DNA of 64,000 bases from Riptortus pedestris (GCA_019009955.1 CM032232.1:76583501-76647500), one strand, 5' to 3'; numbered from the stretch's first letter, positions 34,719 through 47,151 are shown. Numbers and translations: made by a program. The notes: generated by a model not told the origin, from the letters alone.

Positions 34719-35243
34719 GAACTATGCTTATATATATGAGATAAATATGACAAATGGCCGATAAGTGGGAATCATTATATTTTGTATTATTATGAAAAAC
34801 GAGAATGTAAAACGTGAAACCTTACATTTGAGTCTGCGAAGAACAAGTTTTCGGCAAGGTCATTTCAAGAGATATAATTACCAAAGCTCAGAATTATACA
34901 GAAGTCTTTTGTGTGGAGTTTGTAAAGGGATACGGGGTATAATGAAAAGCCAAGGGTAAAATGAGAATTTGTAGGAAGTCAAAGTGAAAATGGTATTTCA
35001 TCCTTGGTACAATTTGTCATGGATGAGCTGGATAACACTTTGTAGGTAGATACCTATCACAGAGGATTCAGGCATTATCCTGAGGCATTGAACGCCATTT
35101 CTTTTCGGACGAAATTAAAAGCAACCTATTCTAACTGGCTGCTGTCTACATCTTTAATTTTATTTAATAGGTTATTAATTATTCACAAAGTTATACAAAA
35201 TGTATGCAGATATTTCTTCTTCCTCCAATCTCCAGGAAATCAA
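34719..35243. other. Unassigned sequence
   Basis: One 64-codon plus-strand frame at 34765-34959 without recognised domain. Nothing else. Confidence 0.3.
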
Positions 35244-35735
35244 TTATTTTCTCTGGTTATATGACTCCTCTTTCTCCCAATAGCAACCCACGGGGTGTTC
35301 AATACTGAACGTGGTACTTGTCTCATTGAAACCAACAGTAAAGTATCTGAATTTTCTCTTTTTTAGCTTTTCAACTGACTGTGAAAAGTAGGTTTTAAAG
35401 CATACTACAGCTACTGGTGTATACATATATCCACATTTTTCTTTTGCCTTCATTGTAATATACCATCTTCTCTGAACTATCTTAACGTCATTTAAGGAAC
35501 CCATAAGCTTAAAATATTCCGTTGGAATTTTCTTTATCGGTTGAAAGATAAAGAAAATATTTCGCTGATTCTTCTGATTAAATAAACTCCTTTCTATTCT
35601 TCTAGAAGATTGCGATGTTTTAATATTTTTATTGCCTCTCTGTGAGGTTACGCGTTTATTTAAGTGTTGCAAGAGAGTTTCCCATTGTGCTTTGAATATT
35701 GCTAAGCATCTAAAGTTTCTTGCAGAGTAAAACAT
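35244..35735 (-). CDS. Unknown open reading frame, 163 codons
   Basis: I do not recognise this protein. It is the longest open frame outside recognised mobile elements and tandem repeats. It starts at an ATG, is lysine/arginine- and aromatic-rich (e.g. KLKKRKFRYFTVGF and VQRRWYITMKAKEKCGYMYT), and shows no signal peptide, membrane segment or zinc motif. In A+T-rich DNA an open run of this length is uncommon by chance, and its coding strand is purine-rich, which lowers stop frequency, so chance is not excluded. It could be an exon, a decayed transposon protein or a random frame. No neighbour gives context. Confidence 0.3.
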   Translation of the reverse strand: MFYSARNFRCLAIFKAQWETLLQHLNKRVTSQRGNKNIKTSQSSRRIERSLFNQKNQRNIFFIFQPIKKIPTEYFKLMGSLNDVKIVQRRWYITMKAKEKCGYMYTPVAVVCFKTYFSQSVEKLKKRKFRYFTVGFNETSTTFSIEHPVGCYWEKEESYNQRK

Positions 35736-37233
35736 ATTTTTCAGTGTTTGATGGCTAATACATTGCGTCTATGATCAGCTGCCCTCAAGGCTGATAATTG
35801 TATCAAGCAAATGGACGACAGATGGTTCAGTGGAGAAGACTATATAACTACTGACTAATCGGCTAGATGTATTGGTTTAATGTGTTCATTTTTAAAACAT
35901 GAAGTAAATTTTTAAACACATTTGAAGTAAATGTTCTATAAAATTTTAAAATTAGTCATTATACTTTATTAATGGAAAGAAATAACTTTTAATAATATTT
36001 TTCCTCTAATCCTCCTTTTCCTCTGGTCAAATACAATGAAACGTTATTTATTTCGAATAAATAAGTCTTTCTGACCAGAAAGATGTTTTTTATAAATCTG
36101 ATGACTTGATAAGTCAAGTTACTTAGGCAATTCAAAAGACCTTTCCAGTATTTTATAGCACAACAGGTACTACTTATGTAGATTTAATTTCCTATGATTT
36201 AAACTACAACATTACTGATAATCTGCCTCTTGCTATCCTGATATAATAATATCTAATCCTAGAAGACAAAAATAATAATCACTAACAGTTGTGGAGGAAT
36301 AAGAAAACTATAAAATTATATATCATTTTTGTCAACTAGATTATATTTCATCATCTTTTGTATCTGGATTTGCTTAGCTACCATCTTATTCTTTTGAGTG
36401 ATTAAAACGACTATTGATATTTCCTTTTGAAATAACGCCGCTCAACACATCCCTTAGGTAAGAGTAAGGAAAACGGAGTATTTTGGACATTTACGGTCCC
36501 CATTTAGGGTTCTATATATGTTATATTTTCTCATAGAATGTTCGTATTTGATGTTTCATATTATTAAAACGTGGCATTCAGTCAGAAGGAAGCAGAGTTC
36601 AAATTAAAAGTCAAATTATGTATTTCTTATGCTAATCGGTGTAAATGAGGTCACCTTGCCTTGAAAGAAAATTATATATCGCAAAAAACCAACATGCCGT
36701 GCGCAGTTGAGTCTGATCGGGTGAGCCTAGTTCCGCACACCGGCCATTCCTTCATTTACACATGAACTAATTGCCAAGGGTCTCGATGAAGTCATTCTAG
36801 TCCGAGTTAAATATATGAGGGGACTATAGTTCAAGTGAGGCCTTCGGAGAGCGTAATTAAAATATATTAAACTGCAGGTATTCTTTTTTATAAAAAGAAG
36901 AAAATGAAAGGAAAACAAACATAATAATTTATATAAACAACATATTCAATTAGAGAACCCTTGTATCATTCAAACTCTTTAAATATGGTCTTTTTCTCTA
37001 TTAATTCTTTCTCTATTTTCTAGATTGTTGTCCTGGAGAGTCTCTTAATGATAGGTTATGCGGTGCAACAAGGTTTAATGGGGACTTCTTGAGATGATTT
37101 GTGGCTGGTTGTCGACGGATAAAGGCTGTACTGCACCCGTTGACAGATTAACAAGAGACGAAGGGTGTTGATATGCGCAGTTAAGCATGATTATGTTCTT
37201 GCTACTGTAAATATTCCTTATTAAATCTGCAAG
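35736..37233. other. Unassigned A+T-rich sequence
   Basis: Nothing recognised. Confidence 0.35.
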
Positions 37234-37425
37234 GAGCTCAGGAATTGCCATGTGAGCTAGGACGTTGTTCTTGACATCACATGGTGAACCTTGGCTGGTG
37301 AGTTCGATTCCCGCCTTAGTCCCCACCCCATTACCTGGCTACAAAAGAGTGGTAACCTCTAGAAAAACCGTCCCAATTAGCCGTGGCTCCACATAGCTTA
37401 CGCTAATAAATAACATTTAACATTT
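37234..37425 (+). mobile_element. tRNA-derived SINE copy
   Basis: Head: GCCATGTGAGCTAGGACGTT, then GAGTTCGATTCCCGCC (B box GTTCGATTCC). Body: CTTAGTCCCCACCCCATTAC, TGGTAACCTC, CCGTCCCAATTAGCCGT, ending in CGCTAATAAATAACATT. Confidence 0.75.
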
Positions 37426-37683
37426 ATTAAATCAGAAAATGTCCTAGATAAATTATGTAGTTAAAAGCTTTTTCCCTGGGAATCACCAATTTCTCACGAG
37501 GCGGTTCGCCGTTTGCTCCTCAGGATTAGAAATTATTGTCGACACAAGTAATCAATATAATAATTTTGTGTTCATTCACAAAATAATACAAAAAAAGTAT
37601 TTTATTAACCACTCAAGTAGAAACCTTATTAGACATTTAGGAAAAAAGGTTTACTTTATTATATTATTATTAAGTATGGGACC

Positions 37684-37862
37684 TCAGGTTAGCCATTTGA
37701 GTATAGGCGTTAATCTTAATGAATTTGGTCTAGGAATACACTTAAACACAAATGTCACTAAATGAATCCTTAAGCCCACTCTTGCTAGAAAACGGTGGTT
37801 ACCTGTAGATAACACGCCTCAATTAACCATTGTAACTTAATGAGGGCGTTAATAAATAAGAA
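37684..37862 (+). mobile_element. tRNA-derived SINE copy, decayed head
   Basis: CAGGTTAGCCATTTGAGT, GGCGTTAATCTTAATG, then AATCCTTAAGCCCACTCTTG, GGTGGTTACCTGTAGATAAC, CGCCTCAATTAACC and GGCGTTAATAAATAAG. The B-box region is lost. Confidence 0.7.
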
Positions 37863-38107
37863 GTTTTCATTGATAAAAATACCATTTTCCAGAGGTCCGT
37901 AGATTTAAATCAATGTAGTTTGGGTATGTTCCTATCGCTGTTCAACTTTTTACAGCTGAACTCATCAGAATGTTAAAACGTTTATTTTATTTGTATTTAT
38001 ATTGATATTAATTACACTATTAGCCAATATCAAATGCATAATGTAATTTGCTTGTAATTTTACTCATTTTATAAATAAATTGAAACAAGTAAAGAGACGG
38101 CACACGC

Positions 38108-38110
<3 letters not shown>

Positions 38111-38158
<48 letters not shown>
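38111..38158. repeat. (CA)n microsatellite
   Basis: About 24 CA units just before a SINE copy. Confidence 0.95.
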
Positions 38159-38160
<2 letters not shown>

Positions 38161-38189
38161 AGCGATTTAAAACTGAGGTTCTATAATTT

Positions 38190-38400
38190 ACCAAGTGAGA
38201 AGCGGTGAATTTAATCTCAAATTGTAAACCTAGAGTGGCGAGTTCGATTTCCGCCTGCGATATACGAATTTATTTAGTCACGAACTCATTAAATAAAATC
38301 ATTGGTCCCACCCTGGCTAGAAAAGGGGCCATAGACCCATAGATAATTCGTCCCAGCTTGCCATATAAGCTAAAAATGGACGTTACTTAATAATAATATT
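38190..38400 (+). mobile_element. tRNA-derived SINE copy
   Basis: GTAAACCTAGAGTGGCGAGT, GTTCGATTTCCGCCTG (B box with one change), TTTATTTAGTCACGAACTC, CATTGGTCCCACCCTGGCTA, CGTCCCAGCTTGCC and a tail of TTAATAATAATATTATTATT. The middle is the best preserved of the three copies in this cluster. Confidence 0.78.
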
Positions 38401-38448
38401 ATTATTTATCATAGTTTTTGATTATAGACTATATAATGATTTGAAAAG

Positions 38449-38450
<2 letters not shown>

Positions 38451-38500
<50 letters not shown>
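38451..38500. repeat. (GA)n microsatellite
   Basis: About 24 GA units with one interruption near the end. Confidence 0.95.
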
Positions 38501-38504
<4 letters not shown>

Positions 38505-40641
38505 TACTCCTGGGTTCAGCAACATGAACACGGTGTGCTTCTTTTAAAATATTTGTTGACAACAATCTCCTAATCGTTTTCAGCTAATAGCTTTCTTACA
38601 AGAGGAATATTCAATTTCTAAAATAGGACAATAAATAAATTATAACTTAATATATATTGATCATAATGTCTTTTCAAACGCATAAATCAAAATAATAAAT
38701 TTAACAACAAGAAAAGATATGAATAACGTATTTCATACACACATAAAAGTTGAAAATTAATTATTTTTAAATGTAAACGATTTTTTAAATTTAAATAGTT
38801 ACATAAAAAATACCTAACCAAAAGTGTGTTTATAAACTTTTATTTATTTATATTTAATTTCAATTTTAATTCTTCTTTCTCAGAAAATTCAATCGAAACA
38901 TTACATCAAATATTGACTTAAATAACAATCGTCAACTGTTAGCCTTATTTTTGATTTAACATTTATTTGGAGTGTTGAATTTTCTTTCTAAGGCTAGTAA
39001 AGAAATAGCCGAATCAAAGCTGGATTTTTGCATGTAATGCGGACGATAATATCAAAGACAGAGCTTATAAAAAATGAATTCTATCATTAAAGAAATGTCC
39101 AGAGTAAAACATATTTTGTGAATAAGTGCGATTTTAACAGAAGTAATATATTTAAATATGCAGATTTAATGATTGTTTATTGTTAGATACTAGAATTTGG
39201 ATGTAACCCTATAAAAAAAGTGTGCAATTCAAAATGGGTTGGGATACCCCCCCCCTATATATGCATATATATAAAATAAATGTATGACGCATGTAATCTA
39301 TATTTAATACATGCATTTGTTTGAGTCCTTCAGACATGGTGAGCTGACAAATATATGTTTATTTCTTTGACAAATTTACATGCTAACATGAGAACCGCAA
39401 GCACCCGGTGCTGACACCCACTTTTAGAGATCGGATTTGCATTCGCCTTCAAGAAAAGGGAATAAAGATAAAAATCTGGGTTGCCCAGTTAGAAATCCAA
39501 CGACGTACAACGATATCAGCTATCGTTCGCGAAGGCTTAGTTACAACGTGATATATCTGATGCATTTTTGATCGATTCTCGTGAATTGAATAATATCGAA
39601 TAGAGTGCGTTATGAGATCACTGCTTTAACCTTGTTTACTGAATATTAATTACCTTCTTTATGTCTATCATTATAATGTTTTTATAAAAAATGACTGCTA
39701 TTATTTCTTTTTATGGCTTATGCTTATTTATATTGGAAACGTCCGTGGTGTCGTAATACTGAGTGAACTTTGCTTTTCAAGAATATAGTAGATACCTGTC
39801 GTATAATTTTCACATACTTTCTTTATGGCTCAATGTTATTATAATTTACAAGTATCTAGGGGAACTAGTTTTCAGTTTTCTAAAATATACCATGTAGATG
39901 AAATTCTACTATTATCAGCTCGTACTATTAGAATTATAATAAGTATATAATTAGCTAAATGGGAAAAGTTGAATAAATGTTTATTATGGTTGGCCTGAGA
40001 ACATTAATCATTTTTTTCGGTCCTTTTATTTTTAAGTAACTCAAATTTTCTAGAAGGAATTATTCGACGTTCAAAATGAAAACTTACTTCTAAGGTAGAC
40101 TTGGTCATACGTAGTAAGAGAAATGAAAATTCGAAAAAAATAATTGTCTTTTATAAACAAAGAATATATTAATAACAGTAACTTATTGCTATTTATAATC
40201 AGTAAAATATTTTAGGCTTAAAATTCCTTGATTAACTTCTTTCAGTTCTATTAGTTGCAATTTGTTTCGCTATATTCATACCGTCCTCAGCCAAGTCTGC
40301 ATGTCTTGGCTAGTTGTAAGAATTTTTCTAAGATATAAAAACTAATCAAATTATTAATCATTTCTTTCTTAACTTCATTAGAATACACTAAATTCTCATT
40401 GACAAGACGTCAGAGGGGCAAGATTGAAGGTTACTTTATAGTTGAAATTTCCATACATTAAATCTGAAGATTTCATAGGCTTCAAAGGGTTGGCCCTCCA
40501 GCGTTCTGGCCTGGGCTGAAAATTTTTTCATTCTCCCATTTCACAATTGTTCAATGCCGTTTGAAGAAAATGGGGAAACCACTGTATTTCCTTGTGGCCC
40601 CTGTATTCCTTTGGGGAACAACCATACAAAAATATATAAAC
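38501..40641. other. Unassigned A+T-rich sequence
   Basis: A slightly GC-richer patch at 39385-39550 has no open frame. Nothing else recognised. Confidence 0.35.
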
Positions 40642-40979
40642 TTAATACATCCTCAAAAAATACTTTCATTTGTGCATATAATTTCATATATTTGAATGTA
40701 TTTAAGAACTTTAGTGCAATTTACGATCTTTTATATTCATGATAAACATGAATATCAAAATTTTGTAAACTTATTTTTACAAGTCTTCACTAAAATATAA
40801 TATTTAAATCTAATAGGGTCACAAAAAAAAGTTATTTTACAATTTGCTTATTAATACATATCATGTGTAAAAAAAAAATCGGAAAATAGCCTGAAATTCT
40901 TAAATACATTAAAAAAAATTAAACAATATGGAAATAAAAGTAATATTTATGTTAAATTATTCTTTTGAGGATGTATTAA
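40642..40979. mobile_element. MITE-like element with TTAA ends and inverted repeats
   Basis: TTAATACATCCTCAAAA (40642-40658) is mirrored perfectly by TTTTGAGGATGTATTAA (40963-40979), with weaker pairing further in. If TTAA is the target duplication, the inverted repeat is TACATCCTCAAAA, in the manner of piggyBac-type MITEs. The interior (about 300 bp) is A+T-rich without coding capacity. A 62-codon frame at 40554-40742 crosses the left end and is chance. Confidence 0.7.
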
Positions 40980-41881
40980 ATTTTTATTTTATATTTTTAG
41001 ACCCTAAAAATATGATAATTTGTCCTCGAAACATGTACGGCAACATAAGATTATGATATTTGGAGTGGATGAAGAATTTTATTTGACTGAACCTGTCAAC
41101 AAATTTAGAAGATAATATTTAATATTTGGATATATATATATATTTGATTATACGTATACTTTTTTGCCACCGTCTTTAGGAAATGTTTACACGCACACCA
41201 CGGAAATATCTCCATGATGCATCTACCGACGAAAACAAATTTTGGAATGTTCTTAAGTTGGTATGTCAAATTCGAAAAACTTTGTTGAAAATCAGTTACC
41301 TGTCTTCAATACCAAAGAGATATTATTTTAAGAGTTGCTTTTAATTTCAAAGGAAATTTTATTTATGATACTAGGCAAAGATTCTCTAAAGCATTATTAC
41401 CTCAACTATTTCGTGGTAGAGAAATAATATTAATTACAGAGTTGAAGCATTTCATCTAGTGGATCGAGGTAAAAGTTAAGTAATTGTCTATTTTCCTTGT
41501 TGGGAATAAACAAACAATAGATTTGATGTCACAACAATCCATTGCGTGAACCGTGCAATCAGCTGTTTATTGGCTGGAGCACATTGGTCTTTGTTCAACG
41601 CAACATTCAAAGTTGTTATAAACAACATGTGTAGACTGATGAAATCTGTCCCTTGATTGGCTAGTTTATATGGGCGCATCTTCTAAATATACTGACCAAT
41701 CGAGACATAAATGTCATGATCAGAATTCAAATAATATTATTTATTTCACTTAAAAAAAGTGGCAGAATATAAACTATAATTAGTAATAATCGCTGGCAAT
41801 AGGTTTCAGTATGACACATTTTTATTTACAAATATCCAAATAAACTGGAATAATTAAATAATGTCGTGCACACACTATGAG

Positions 41882-41922
<41 letters not shown>

Positions 41923-42726
41923 CTGTTCTTTTCGACCTGGCTTTCTTAATGGATACTAAGAAAATTTTGATTTGGTATAAAAGAGTTTGGTTTATTCTAG
42001 TTAAAATAATACTTCAATCCGAGCCAGTATTTCGAGATACAATATATTATCTGTTCTTCTGGGCAAGAATTAGTGGTTTCATACGTTAACATCAGCTGTG
42101 TGTTTAAAGTTTGGTTTAAACAAGAATCTAACCAAATTCCATGAAATAAATTCAAAATATATTTTATACATATGATATCCTCTAGAATTTCCTTTTATTA
42201 ATATAGGACCTAAAAGGTTTGGAGTGCTAGATTCGTTAAAAATCTTTTTTTGACAATTAACAATGTCCATCTCCTAGATAAGTAAATTAATGAGATTTTC
42301 AAAGCGCAGTATAGAAACTCAAAAGGCATTTCTATAGAACATATTCTCTATTTCTGCCTGAGTAAACGCTCAATGAATGTTCATGAAATTCTATCTGTCT
42401 TTCCAACCAGGTGACGTAAATGAAAGAATGAAATGTAAGATTGCTTATATTTCTGTGCTAGGAACATGTTATATAGCCAATCATGTTATTAAAGTTTTCG
42501 GTAAGAGATAACTGTATTAACATGGTGTTGGTACACATTTTTCTCAAAATCACTTTCAGCATGTTTATTCACAGTTGAAGCATTAAAATCCTTTAGATTC
42601 CACCATGCATATATTTTTATGTATACGTATGTGGATCTTGGTTTAGCTATTTTGTAAAAACCGTTTGTGTAAAGATGATAAGCTCAACAAATTACAGATT
42701 AATATCGGGCCATCTAAACAATATAA
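40980..42726. other. Unassigned A+T-rich sequence
   Basis: Contains a (TA)n tract at 41882-41921. Nothing else recognised. Confidence 0.35.
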
Positions 42727-43331
42727 AATCCTTCAAGCATGAGCTGTGTAAACTAAGCTGATTTCCCAATATGGTGGTATGTCACACTATTGATCTCTTC
42801 TCACCATATATTGTCTATTTCAGACTACACATTCGATCAGTAGAGATGGGGCTCTAATGGAGGCTGAAAACAAGACAGTATTTTTGAGCTACGAAAATAT
42901 GTATAGAACAATAATTGTATCAATAATTCAGAGATATTTCGAATTATCGAATCCTCCCATAAACCCCCCCCCCACTTGTTTCAGATAAGATTTTATATAT
43001 ATATATATATATATATTAATGGTAATAGGGTTTTACTGAAGGCCGAAAACTGAAAATCCATATATTTCGTTTAATATTAACGATAAGAGAAAATATTTAT
43101 ATTAATTAGTAATTAATGTAATTAATTGGGAATTAGGTCGGTTCAATACAGTTTTTTCGATCCGATGTCTAATAACGGAGATTTTTGGAATTTTCGAAAT
43201 CGCCCTCTAAACGTCGCGCCTCCCCGTCCGATTTCAGCCGTTAACAAACTTGATCTCTAGTTTTACATAAAACCCATATATATCGAGTTTAGTATGCATA
43301 AGACAAAATTTGGGACAGCTATATATATAAA
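42727..43331 (-). mobile_element. HINE-like element, decayed
   Basis: The 3' tip is worn (CTGTGTAAACTAAGCTGATTTCCC). It is followed by a short module, AGGCCGAAAACTGAAAATCC, block B (TCGATCCGATGTCTAATAAC, CCGATTTCAGCCGTTAACAA) and the start of a TA tract near 43320. Block A is absent. There is an internal G/T-changed TA tract at 42996-43017. Confidence 0.72.
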
Positions 43332-43789
43332 TATAGCCGAGTGACATAATATTAATCTACTATATACAATAAAATAATTCATTTTTTTAAAATTAATGTT
43401 TCCAAGTAGTACTTAAACTTCTAAAATTCTTTATAACTTAATCTGATTAGTACTACTTAACACCATATGTATTTACCTTAATTTATTTGTTTACTGTGAC
43501 GTGTTAATTGTCTTCGTTGGACATTTCTATATCATAGTGTTTAATTCTGAAGATAATGGTATATGGTTGCCTAGTTGCATACTACTGTAAATCATGTTCA
43601 GTTTATGAATGTTCTCTATGTGAAGAATATTTTCCGAGGACATTTAAGTCATCACTGGTGGCTATAAACTTCGTCAAGTATTGCTCTCTATGATATCTGT
43701 ATTCCGAGCATTGCAATAATAAATTTTTTAATCCGTCCGATTCCTGGCAGCATTCATAAATTTCTCGGGATTTAAATATACATACACAA
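43332..43789. other. Unassigned A+T-rich sequence
   Basis: Nothing recognised. Confidence 0.3.
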
Positions 43790-43906
43790 AATTTTGAACG
43801 GGCCTCATTTTCGTCATCTCCTAGGAAGGATGGATGGGGATTTGGGGAAATGTTTCGAAAACCGCGTCATGAGTACAAACTCAACAGCTGATTTCTTTCT
43901 GAAAAA
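43790..43906 (-). mobile_element. HINE-like block A fragment
   Basis: TTTTGAACGGGCCTCATTTT, CGTCATCTCCTAGGAAGGAT, AACCGCGTCATGAGTACAAA and a damaged tip (GATTTCTTTCTGAAAAATCTGC). Confidence 0.82.
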
Positions 43907-44209
43907 TCTGCCTATGGGAGCGCTAACGTTGCGTACTATTACGAAGGCAGTGACCGTAGAATATAGAGGCAGTGGAGAGGAAGGAGGCGTGCTGGAGAGA
44001 GGAAGATCCTTCAGAAGGCTCCAGGAGGTCTGGCGCCAACCCGCCTCTCCCCGCCATCTCCTCTTCCATGGTACAGCATCACTGTCTCGGACCTCTCTCT
44101 CGATATACCAGGATTACCCCTTTCTCTCTCTCTCCTTTAAACAGGACTCTTACATCTTTCCTTTTACCAGGCTTCCCTTGAAGCGAATCAGCTGTTCAGT
44201 TTGTCGAGA
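43907..44209. other. GC-richer segment between HINE pieces
   Basis: Has GTGGAGAGGAAGGAGGCGTG and CGCCTCTCCCCGCCATCTCC; a 150-codon plus-strand frame (43794-44246) spans it but begins and ends in HINE sequence. No domain recognised. The segment may be captured from elsewhere. Confidence 0.35.
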
Positions 44210-44329
44210 TTTTAGCAGATTTCCCTTAAGGGGAATCAGCTATTGAGGTCGTACTCGTGACACGATTTTCGAAAATTTTCTTCAAATGTCCATCGATCCT
44301 ACCTAGATGACGAAAATGATGTCCGTTTA

Positions 44330-44392
<63 letters not shown>

Positions 44393-44467
44393 TTTTGAAC
44401 GGACATTATTTTCGTCATCTAGGTAGGATCGATGGACATTTGAAGAAAAATTTCGAAAATCGCGTCA
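44210..44467. mobile_element. HINE-like block A inverted duplication around (TA)n
   Basis: A plus-strand block A (44210-44338) with tip TTTTAGCAGATTTCCC is followed by (TA)n and then by its own reverse copy (44390-44467). Both arms carry CCTACCTAGATGACG (3 bp shorter than the family CCTACCCAGGAGATGACG), ATGTCC for AGGTCC, and CTCGTGAC for CTCATGAC. These shared changes show that one arm was copied from the other. Confidence 0.85.
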
Positions 44468-44768
<301 letters not shown>

Positions 44769-44840
44769 GAAAAATGTCCTCAAATGCCCATCGATCCTGC
44801 ACAGGACACGAAAATGAGGTCCTTTCAAAACTATATTTAT
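44769..44840 (+). mobile_element. HINE-like block A fragment
   Basis: GAAAAATGTCCTCAAATGCC, CATCGATCCTGCACAGGACA and CGAAAATGAGGTCCTTTCAA: block A without tip, directly attached to the preceding 3' tip. Confidence 0.8.
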
Positions 44841-45110
44841 ATTTACCTATCCATTAATTTCTATATTTATTTATTGAAGATAATTTTCCTCTTGTTGTAT
44901 GAAATGTTTTAATGTGATGTTATTTAGTTTTTGGAAAGATAGGTTCATTCTTTTATGAGTGCGTTACTATCTGACTTTTTTTTTTAATAATATGGTTAAT
45001 TATATTTTTTGGAGCGTCTACAGGGCACTGGTGATTATGCACTGCACTGTAAAGCGCTCTGTCGCTTTAATAAATTGTTACTGTGTGCCATTTTTCCTCT
45101 ACCTGCAATA

Positions 45111-45245
45111 TATTAGCCGATTTCCCTTAAGGGAAATCAGCTATTGAGGTTGTACTCATGACGGAATTTTCGAAATTTTTCTTCAAATGTCCATCGATCC
45201 TACCTAGTAGATGACGAAAATGAGGTCCGTTCAAAGCTGTATATA

Positions 45246-45290
<45 letters not shown>

Positions 45291-45779
45291 CTGTTACCGC
45301 TCTAGCAATTTTTGTTTAATCGTTACCAAACTCGATATTTAGTCGTTTTATGTAAAAAGAAAGATCAAGTTCCTTAATGGCTGAAATCGCATCAGTGGGA
45401 GGGGGGGGGGTTTGAGGGGGGATTTTTGAAAATTCGAAATATCTCCGTTATTATGCGTCGGATCGAAAAAGTGTGTAGAATCAATCTTATTGAATATTAC
45501 AATTACTATAAATATTGTTCTATACATTTATTCTCTATCTTGAATATTAACCGAGATATTTGCATTTGTATTGTGTGTGTGGTCGGCAGGAGTCGGCTAT
45601 GTTCGGGACTATCCGCCGAGATCAAGTGCGGTCGTTTCTGTAACTATTCGTTCCTCGTGAATAGGTCTAGAGATACCTTACTACTACTACTACTGTTGTT
45701 ATTAGGCAGATTTATCTATTGTAAAACTTCACGTGGGAAATCTGGTTAGTTTATGCAGCCCCTGCGTGACGGACTTTTT
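45111..45779 (+). mobile_element. HINE-like element, complete by ends, middle module type III
   Basis: 5' tip TTAGCCGATTTCCCTTAAGG, block A, (TA)n at 45239-45287, block B with a G10 run near 45405, module type III (GTCGGCAGGAGTCGGCTATG, CGAGATCAAGTGCGGTCG, CTACTACTACTACTG) and a 3' tip with GCAGCCCCTGCGTGACGGAC-TTTTT. About 670 bp. The same module occurs reversed at 60.4-60.55 kb. Confidence 0.9.
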
Positions 45780-45837
45780 AGAAATAGAGAAAATATGGAG
45801 AGATGCGGACCAGTACTTAATGAGTAAAAAAAATCCT

Positions 45838-46380
45838 TTCATGAGGACGACCTCAATGGAGGATTTTCCTTAAAAAATAGGAAATCTAATAGTAGTCCCT
45901 TTTCCTTAGGGAAATCTAATAGTAGTCCCTTTCCCTTATGGGAAATCTAATAGTAGTCCCTTTCCCTTATGGGAAATCTAATAGTAGTCACTTTTCCTTA
46001 GGGAAATCTAATAGTAGACCCTTTTCCTTAGGGAAATCTAATAGTAGTCCCTTTCCCTTATGGGAAATCTAATAGTAGTCACTTTTCCTTAGGGAAATCT
46101 AATAGTAGTCCCTTTTCCTTAGGGAAATCTAATAGTAGTCCCTTTCCCTTATGGGAAATCTAATAGTAGTCACTTTTCCTTAGGGAAATCTAATAGTAGT
46201 CCCTTTCCCTTAAGGGAAATCTAATAGTAGTCCCTTTCCCTTAGGGAAATCTAATAGTAGTCCCTTTCCCTTAAGGGAAATCTAATAGTAGTCCCTTTTC
46301 CTTAGGGAAATCTAATAGTAGTCCCTTTCCCTTAAAGGAAATCTAATAGTAGTCCCTTTTCCTTAGGGAAATCTAATAGT
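45838..46380. repeat. Minisatellite of 17 units (30-31 bp) starting at a HINE 5' tip
   Basis: TCATGAGGACGACCTCAATGG at 45838 is minus-strand block A. Where the terminal palindrome should follow, 17 units of the type CCCTTTTCCTTAGGGAAATC plus TAATAGTAGT begin. Units alternate between a 30-bp form (TTCCTTAGGG) and a 31-bp form (TTCCCTTATGGG or TTAAGGG). Each unit keeps the tip palindrome core. Confidence 0.9.
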
Positions 46381-46653
46381 GTTGAGCGGTAAAAGTTCCA
46401 GTTTTCGAAATTCTGACCCTTAAATGTCGAAACACATAAGTAGCCTATATCTCATAATAGGTATATATTCATAAGACATCGGACAAGTGGATAAATATTG
46501 AGTGAAATGCATTAGTTATCATCTACGAAGTAAATTTAGTTTTGTAATCGGAGAAATTTTCGGTTTTCAATTTTAGCTATTATTTGACCTTCTCTGAAAC
46601 CTTTTTGACTAGTGTCGGCTTGACTTCTGTATGAAACCCCCACATCTAAAACA

Positions 46654-47151
46654 AAAAGTCCGTCATGTAGTGCGTTAACTAAGCAGATTTCCCACTTGCG
46701 CCACATATTTGCATTTATCTCAAAAAGTAAAATTTCAATGAGAACAATACTTGCTCTTTAAGCTAAGAATAAAGTGCTTCAAAATATAACTTTATATATT
46801 GTGCTTCATTTCATAACTTTTTGTTAATATGACTAAAGGAGGAGTGGTGGTTTACTGATGGCCGTAAACAAACAAATGCAAATATCTCGGTTAGTAATGA
46901 AGATAGGTAAAAAACGTACATAACAACATTTATAGAACATTAAATGTGCAATAATATTGCTCCTATACACTTTTTCGAACCTACTAATAGTAACAAAGAT
47001 ATTCCAAATTTTCGAAATTCCTCCACCTTAACTCCTCCCTTCCTCAGCCCGAGTTCAGCCGTTAACAAACTATTTACATAAAACGCGTATATGTCGAATA
47101 AAACAATAATTGCGACCGCTAGAGCTGTAACAGACAAATATATATATATAT
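46654..47151 (-). mobile_element. HINE-like element, middle module type IV
   Basis: 3' tip AAAGTCCGTCATGTAGTGCG (hairpin damaged), module with TTGCGCCACATATTTGCATTT and GAATAAAGTGCTTCA as in the 8.5 kb copy, block B (CCCGAGTTCAGCCGTTAACA; GCGACCGCTAGAGCTGTAAC) and a short TA tract. Block A is absent. Confidence 0.8.

Noticed and set aside
43794..44246. 150-codon frame
   Set aside because: Both ends are HINE block A sequence in non-coding orientation; the middle has no recognised domain.
45880..46380. CRISPR-like array of regular 30-bp units
   Set aside because: There are no unique spacers, the context is eukaryotic, and the unit derives from a transposon tip.
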